From: Candidatus Sumerlaeota bacterium
GTDB taxonomy: Bacteria > Sumerlaeota > Sumerlaeia > MWCT01
Assembly: GCA_026398545.1 (NCBI GenBank)
Contig: JAPLSR010000146.1
Coordinates: 1-15,771 of the forward strand
Length of the DNA: 15,771 bases
Direction: 5' to 3'
Positions within the stretch are counted from its first letter, which is position 1, and each line of letters starts with the position of its first letter. This document shows, in pieces, positions 13,742-15,771 of this stretch. The notes under the pieces are model-generated. The model made no database searches, had not been told where the DNA came from, and saw only the letters and a program-made list of their open reading frames with translations. The translations under genes and the position numbers were made by a program.

Positions 13742-15225
13742 GAGAAACCCCCGGAAACCTGATTGTTCTGCAAATTAGCGCCGCTGGATTCTGCCATACT
13801 CACATGCTCGTGGTCAGCACGGGAATTCACCTTGAAGGCAATTATGGTGATGTCATCGTGCTGGGGCAACTCTTTTGTGAATTGCCGTATGTCCGCCATG
13901 ACGGCGTTAATCACCTCCTGCGCCTTCCCCCCATGGCATGACTTGATGACATTCAGGAGGCGCGTTTGACTATATTCTTCCGAAGAGTTGTTTATAGCCT
14001 CAATTACACCATCAGTATAAAGCACAGCAAGGTCGCCCTTTGCAAGATTTATTTCCGTATCCACGGTGATGTTGAAGATGTCCTCGCTCACAAGACCGAG
14101 GGCAATTCCGTTCGGGGTGTAAAGATTAAGTTCACCGCCTCCCGCCCCGCAGGTTATCAGCGGTTCATGACCGGCGCGGGCGAAGCGCAATGTGTGCCGC
14201 CGCACATCAATTATGGCGTAGGTCATAGTAATAAAGACATTCACCAGCGTGTCCTTCCGTATATACTCATTCACAACCCTGAGCACCGCGGCGGGGGAGA
14301 GATTATTACGGCTCTCCGCCCGCAGGATGCTCCGCAGCATCGCCATCACCAGCGCCCCCGGTATTCCCTTCCCCGATACGTCTGCAATCACTATCCCCAG
14401 GTGCTCCTCATCCACCCAGATAAAATCATAGTAATCGCCCCCGACCTCCAGCGCCGGCTCGCTAAAGGCTGCCATCTCCATCCCCTCAATCATCGGGCAT
14501 TCCCTTGGTAGAAGCAGGCGCTGAAAATCCCGCGCCACTCTCAGCTCCTGCTCAATGCGCTGCTGTTTCGCCAGCCGGTCATACAGCTTGACAATATCCA
14601 CTGTGACGGCGGCCTGGTCGGAGAGAGACTCGAGAAGGCTCATATCCCGCTGGTTGAAATACTGCCCATCGCGCTTGTTGACAACCACCATGACCCCCAG
14701 CACCTTCTCCTTGATCTTCAGTGGCGCAACCATCAGGCTGTCAATGGGGATGTCCGATGTTACCCGCACCCGCGGGTCATTCTGGGCATCGGTGATGAGC
14801 TGAGATTCCCCCGTCTGCGCCACATACCCGATAATCCCTTCTCCAGGGTTAATCTTGTCCCTCATGATGCGTTCGGTGAGATATTTCCGCTTGGTGAAGA
14901 TATGTTCCGTGGTCTTGTGCAGGGGCGGGAAAAGCCCCAGTATCACCTGCGCCCGCAGGGTGTTATCCTCCTCGTTCAAGAGAAAGATGGCGCCGGATTC
15001 CGCATGGGTGTATTCCACAATGAAATTTGTGATTATCTCTAAAGAGCCTTGCAGGTCGATGGTTTGGGTAATGCGCTCGCCGATTTTGTGCAGGAAGGAG
15101 AGGACCGCCTCCCTTTCCTTTGTGCGCACCTCGCTATAATGCTGAAAAAAGCGGATGCGCCTCCTCAGGAAAAGCACATATATAAGAAGCCCGAGGACAA
15201 TAAGTATGAGGGCATGTTTTGACAT
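13738..15225 (-). CDS. RsbU-like PP2C phosphatase with TM anchor and GAF domain
   Basis: 495 residues from the ATG at 15225, chosen for the AGG seven bases upstream; an in-frame ATG at 15243 adds six residues. Counting from 15243: one TM segment (about 11-26), a linker helix, a GAF domain (about 65-220, with GIIGYVAQTGESQLITDA at 136-153), a coiled linker, then a SpoIIE/PP2C phosphatase (about 230-472). The metal-binding aspartates are in GGDYYD (268-273), ADVSGKG (287-293), YTDGVIEA (409-416) and HDDITI (462-467); RAGHEP is at 356-361. It is anchored to the inner membrane and likely senses a ligand through GAF and dephosphorylates the STAS protein, whose start codon overlaps its stop. First gene of the operon, behind a clear promoter. 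Confidence 0.94.
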   Translation of the reverse strand: MSKHALILIVLGLLIYVLFLRRRIRFFQHYSEVRTKEREAVLSFLHKIGERITQTIDLQGSLEIITNFIVEYTHAESGAIFLLNEEDNTLRAQVILGLFPPLHKTTEHIFTKRKYLTERIMRDKINPGEGIIGYVAQTGESQLITDAQNDPRVRVTSDIPIDSLMVAPLKIKEKVLGVMVVVNKRDGQYFNQRDMSLLESLSDQAAVTVDIVKLYDRLAKQQRIEQELRVARDFQRLLLPRECPMIEGMEMAAFSEPALEVGGDYYDFIWVDEEHLGIVIADVSGKGIPGALVMAMLRSILRAESRNNLSPAAVLRVVNEYIRKDTLVNVFITMTYAIIDVRRHTLRFARAGHEPLITCGAGGGELNLYTPNGIALGLVSEDIFNITVDTEINLAKGDLAVLYTDGVIEAINNSSEEYSQTRLLNVIKSCHGGKAQEVINAVMADIRQFTKELPQHDDITIIAFKVNSRADHEHVSMAESSGANLQNNQVSGGFS

Positions 15226-15270
15226 GGATTGCCTAACTCTCACGCATCACCAGTGAAATTATGAATTAGT

Positions 15271-15298
15271 CCTATAATATGAAATTTGCACATGTCAA
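15271..15298 (-). promoter_or_regulatory. Sigma70-like promoter of the phosphatase/STAS/kinase operon
   Basis: On the minus strand TTGACA (15293-15298) and TATAGG (15271-15276) are 16 bp apart. The predicted start near 15264 leaves about 20 bases before the ATG at 15243 and about 38 before the ATG at 15225, which favours the latter. An inverted repeat CCTCCA/TGGAGG (15301-15324) sits just upstream of the -35. Confidence 0.6.
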
Positions 15299-15358
15299 CA
15301 CCTCCAGTCCTTTCCCGATGGAGGTCGTCTAAAAATGAAACAGCCGCAATTCATCCTC

Positions 15359-15407
15359 GCTCCGCCGCTGAAGCTATGGTCCAGCCTTCGCAGCCGCTTC
15401 GGCGGAG
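15359..15407. repeat. REP-like inverted repeat related to the 33-bp element
   Basis: CTCCGCCG (15360-15367) and CGGCGGAG (15400-15407) are perfect inverted arms. The left part, GCTCCGCCGC followed by AAGCTATGG, matches the start of the 33-bp repeat with few changes. It lies in the 220-bp gap between the URO-D-family gene and the phosphatase operon, where no gene is seen. Confidence 0.65.
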
Positions 15408-15448
15408 TAGGCCGCGTAAGCGACTGACATATAATTGAAACCATCGCG

Positions 15449-15771
15449 TCATGACCACTTCATCTCAGCCTCTTCACACGCATCCGCCACCCGCCTGACG
15501 CGCCTGATGTCGCTTTCCGGCGGAACCTGGTCACCCACCCCGACTATCATATTTTTATCCAGCGCCGCAATCTCGATATATCTCCGCACATAACTCATAA
15601 ATTTCTCTTCACTGTGTACAGGGCTGAAGAGCGCCCCGGGGATGCCGCCCCACAGGGTCATGCCTTTCCCCGCCATGCGGCGCAACTCCTCCGGCGCCAC
15701 ATCCCCCATGGGCGCAGGCGTCACCCCCTCGGCGCAATCAAGCCCGCTCTCTGAAAGTATAGGCAAAAGTC
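15449..15771 (-). CDS. C-terminal part of a uroporphyrinogen-decarboxylase-family protein (partial)
   Basis: The frame is open to the right edge of the window and ends at TGA 15449-15451, leaving about 107 residues. GLDCAEGVTPAPMGDV, then GMTLWGGIPGALFS and MIVGVGDQVPPESDIRRVRR, fits the C-terminal barrel strands of the URO-D/MtaA superfamily. It differs from classic HemE, so a corrinoid-dependent methyltransferase-type or uncharacterised relative is more likely than heme synthesis. There is no ATG in the visible part; a TTG near 15766 is not a convincing start, so the gene begins outside. It is on the same strand as the phosphatase operon but is separated from it by a repeat-bearing gap and a promoter. 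Confidence 0.75.
   Translation of the reverse strand, partial: LLPILSESGLDCAEGVTPAPMGDVAPEELRRMAGKGMTLWGGIPGALFSPVHSEEKFMSYVRRYIEIAALDKNMIVGVGDQVPPESDIRRVRRVADACEEAEMKWS

Overview
The window is bacterial chromosomal DNA of moderately high GC with tightly packed genes. Its backbone is the widely conserved translation and envelope cluster rpsB-tsf-pyrH-frr-uppS-cdsA, read on the minus strand (7440 down to 2544). An O-antigen-ligase-like membrane protein, an RsbU/STAS/Hanks-kinase signalling cluster and many short palindromic repeats suggest an uncultivated Gram-negative lineage, perhaps near the PVC superphylum or Omnitrophota. That placement is only a guess: no rRNA or lineage marker is present.

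Layout. Positions 1-2485 (plus strand): the tail of a possible TPR protein, the ribosome-assembly GTPase EngB, and a polytopic membrane protein with TPR-like C-terminal helices, joined to engB by a TAATG overlap. Positions 2544-7440 (minus strand): rpsB, tsf, pyrH, frr, uppS and cdsA. The S2 protein has a Pro/Ala/Val-rich tail of about 135 residues built from a 90-bp duplication, and CdsA lacks its catalytic C-terminal motif. Positions 7441-7712: the rpsB leader and upstream DNA, without a gene. Positions 7713-10141: an accessory island delimited by three related repeats (two direct, one inverted), all carrying a GGGTCTGACCC-type palindrome. The island holds two small minus-strand operons: a nucleotidyltransferase with a 53-residue basic protein, and two unrecognised multi-pass membrane proteins. 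Positions 10334-10463: tRNA-Arg(CCU) and its terminator. Positions 10538-15225 (minus strand): a regulatory operon of an RsbU-like phosphatase with GAF domain, a STAS protein, a remnant of a histidine kinase, and a TPR-containing Ser/Thr kinase. Positions 15449-15771: the end of a uroporphyrinogen-decarboxylase-family gene.

How the genes work together. The central cluster supplies translation factors (S2, EF-Ts, RRF), UMP kinase and two membrane-lipid and cell-wall precursor enzymes. The 10.5-15.2 kb operon looks like partner-switching signalling: PP2C phosphatase acting on STAS, with a cytoplasmic kinase that has a large repeat sensor. No RsbW-type anti-sigma kinase is visible. A 33-bp palindromic repeat occurs three times, twice inside one gene in different reading frames, so short mobile palindromes have been remodelling coding sequence here.
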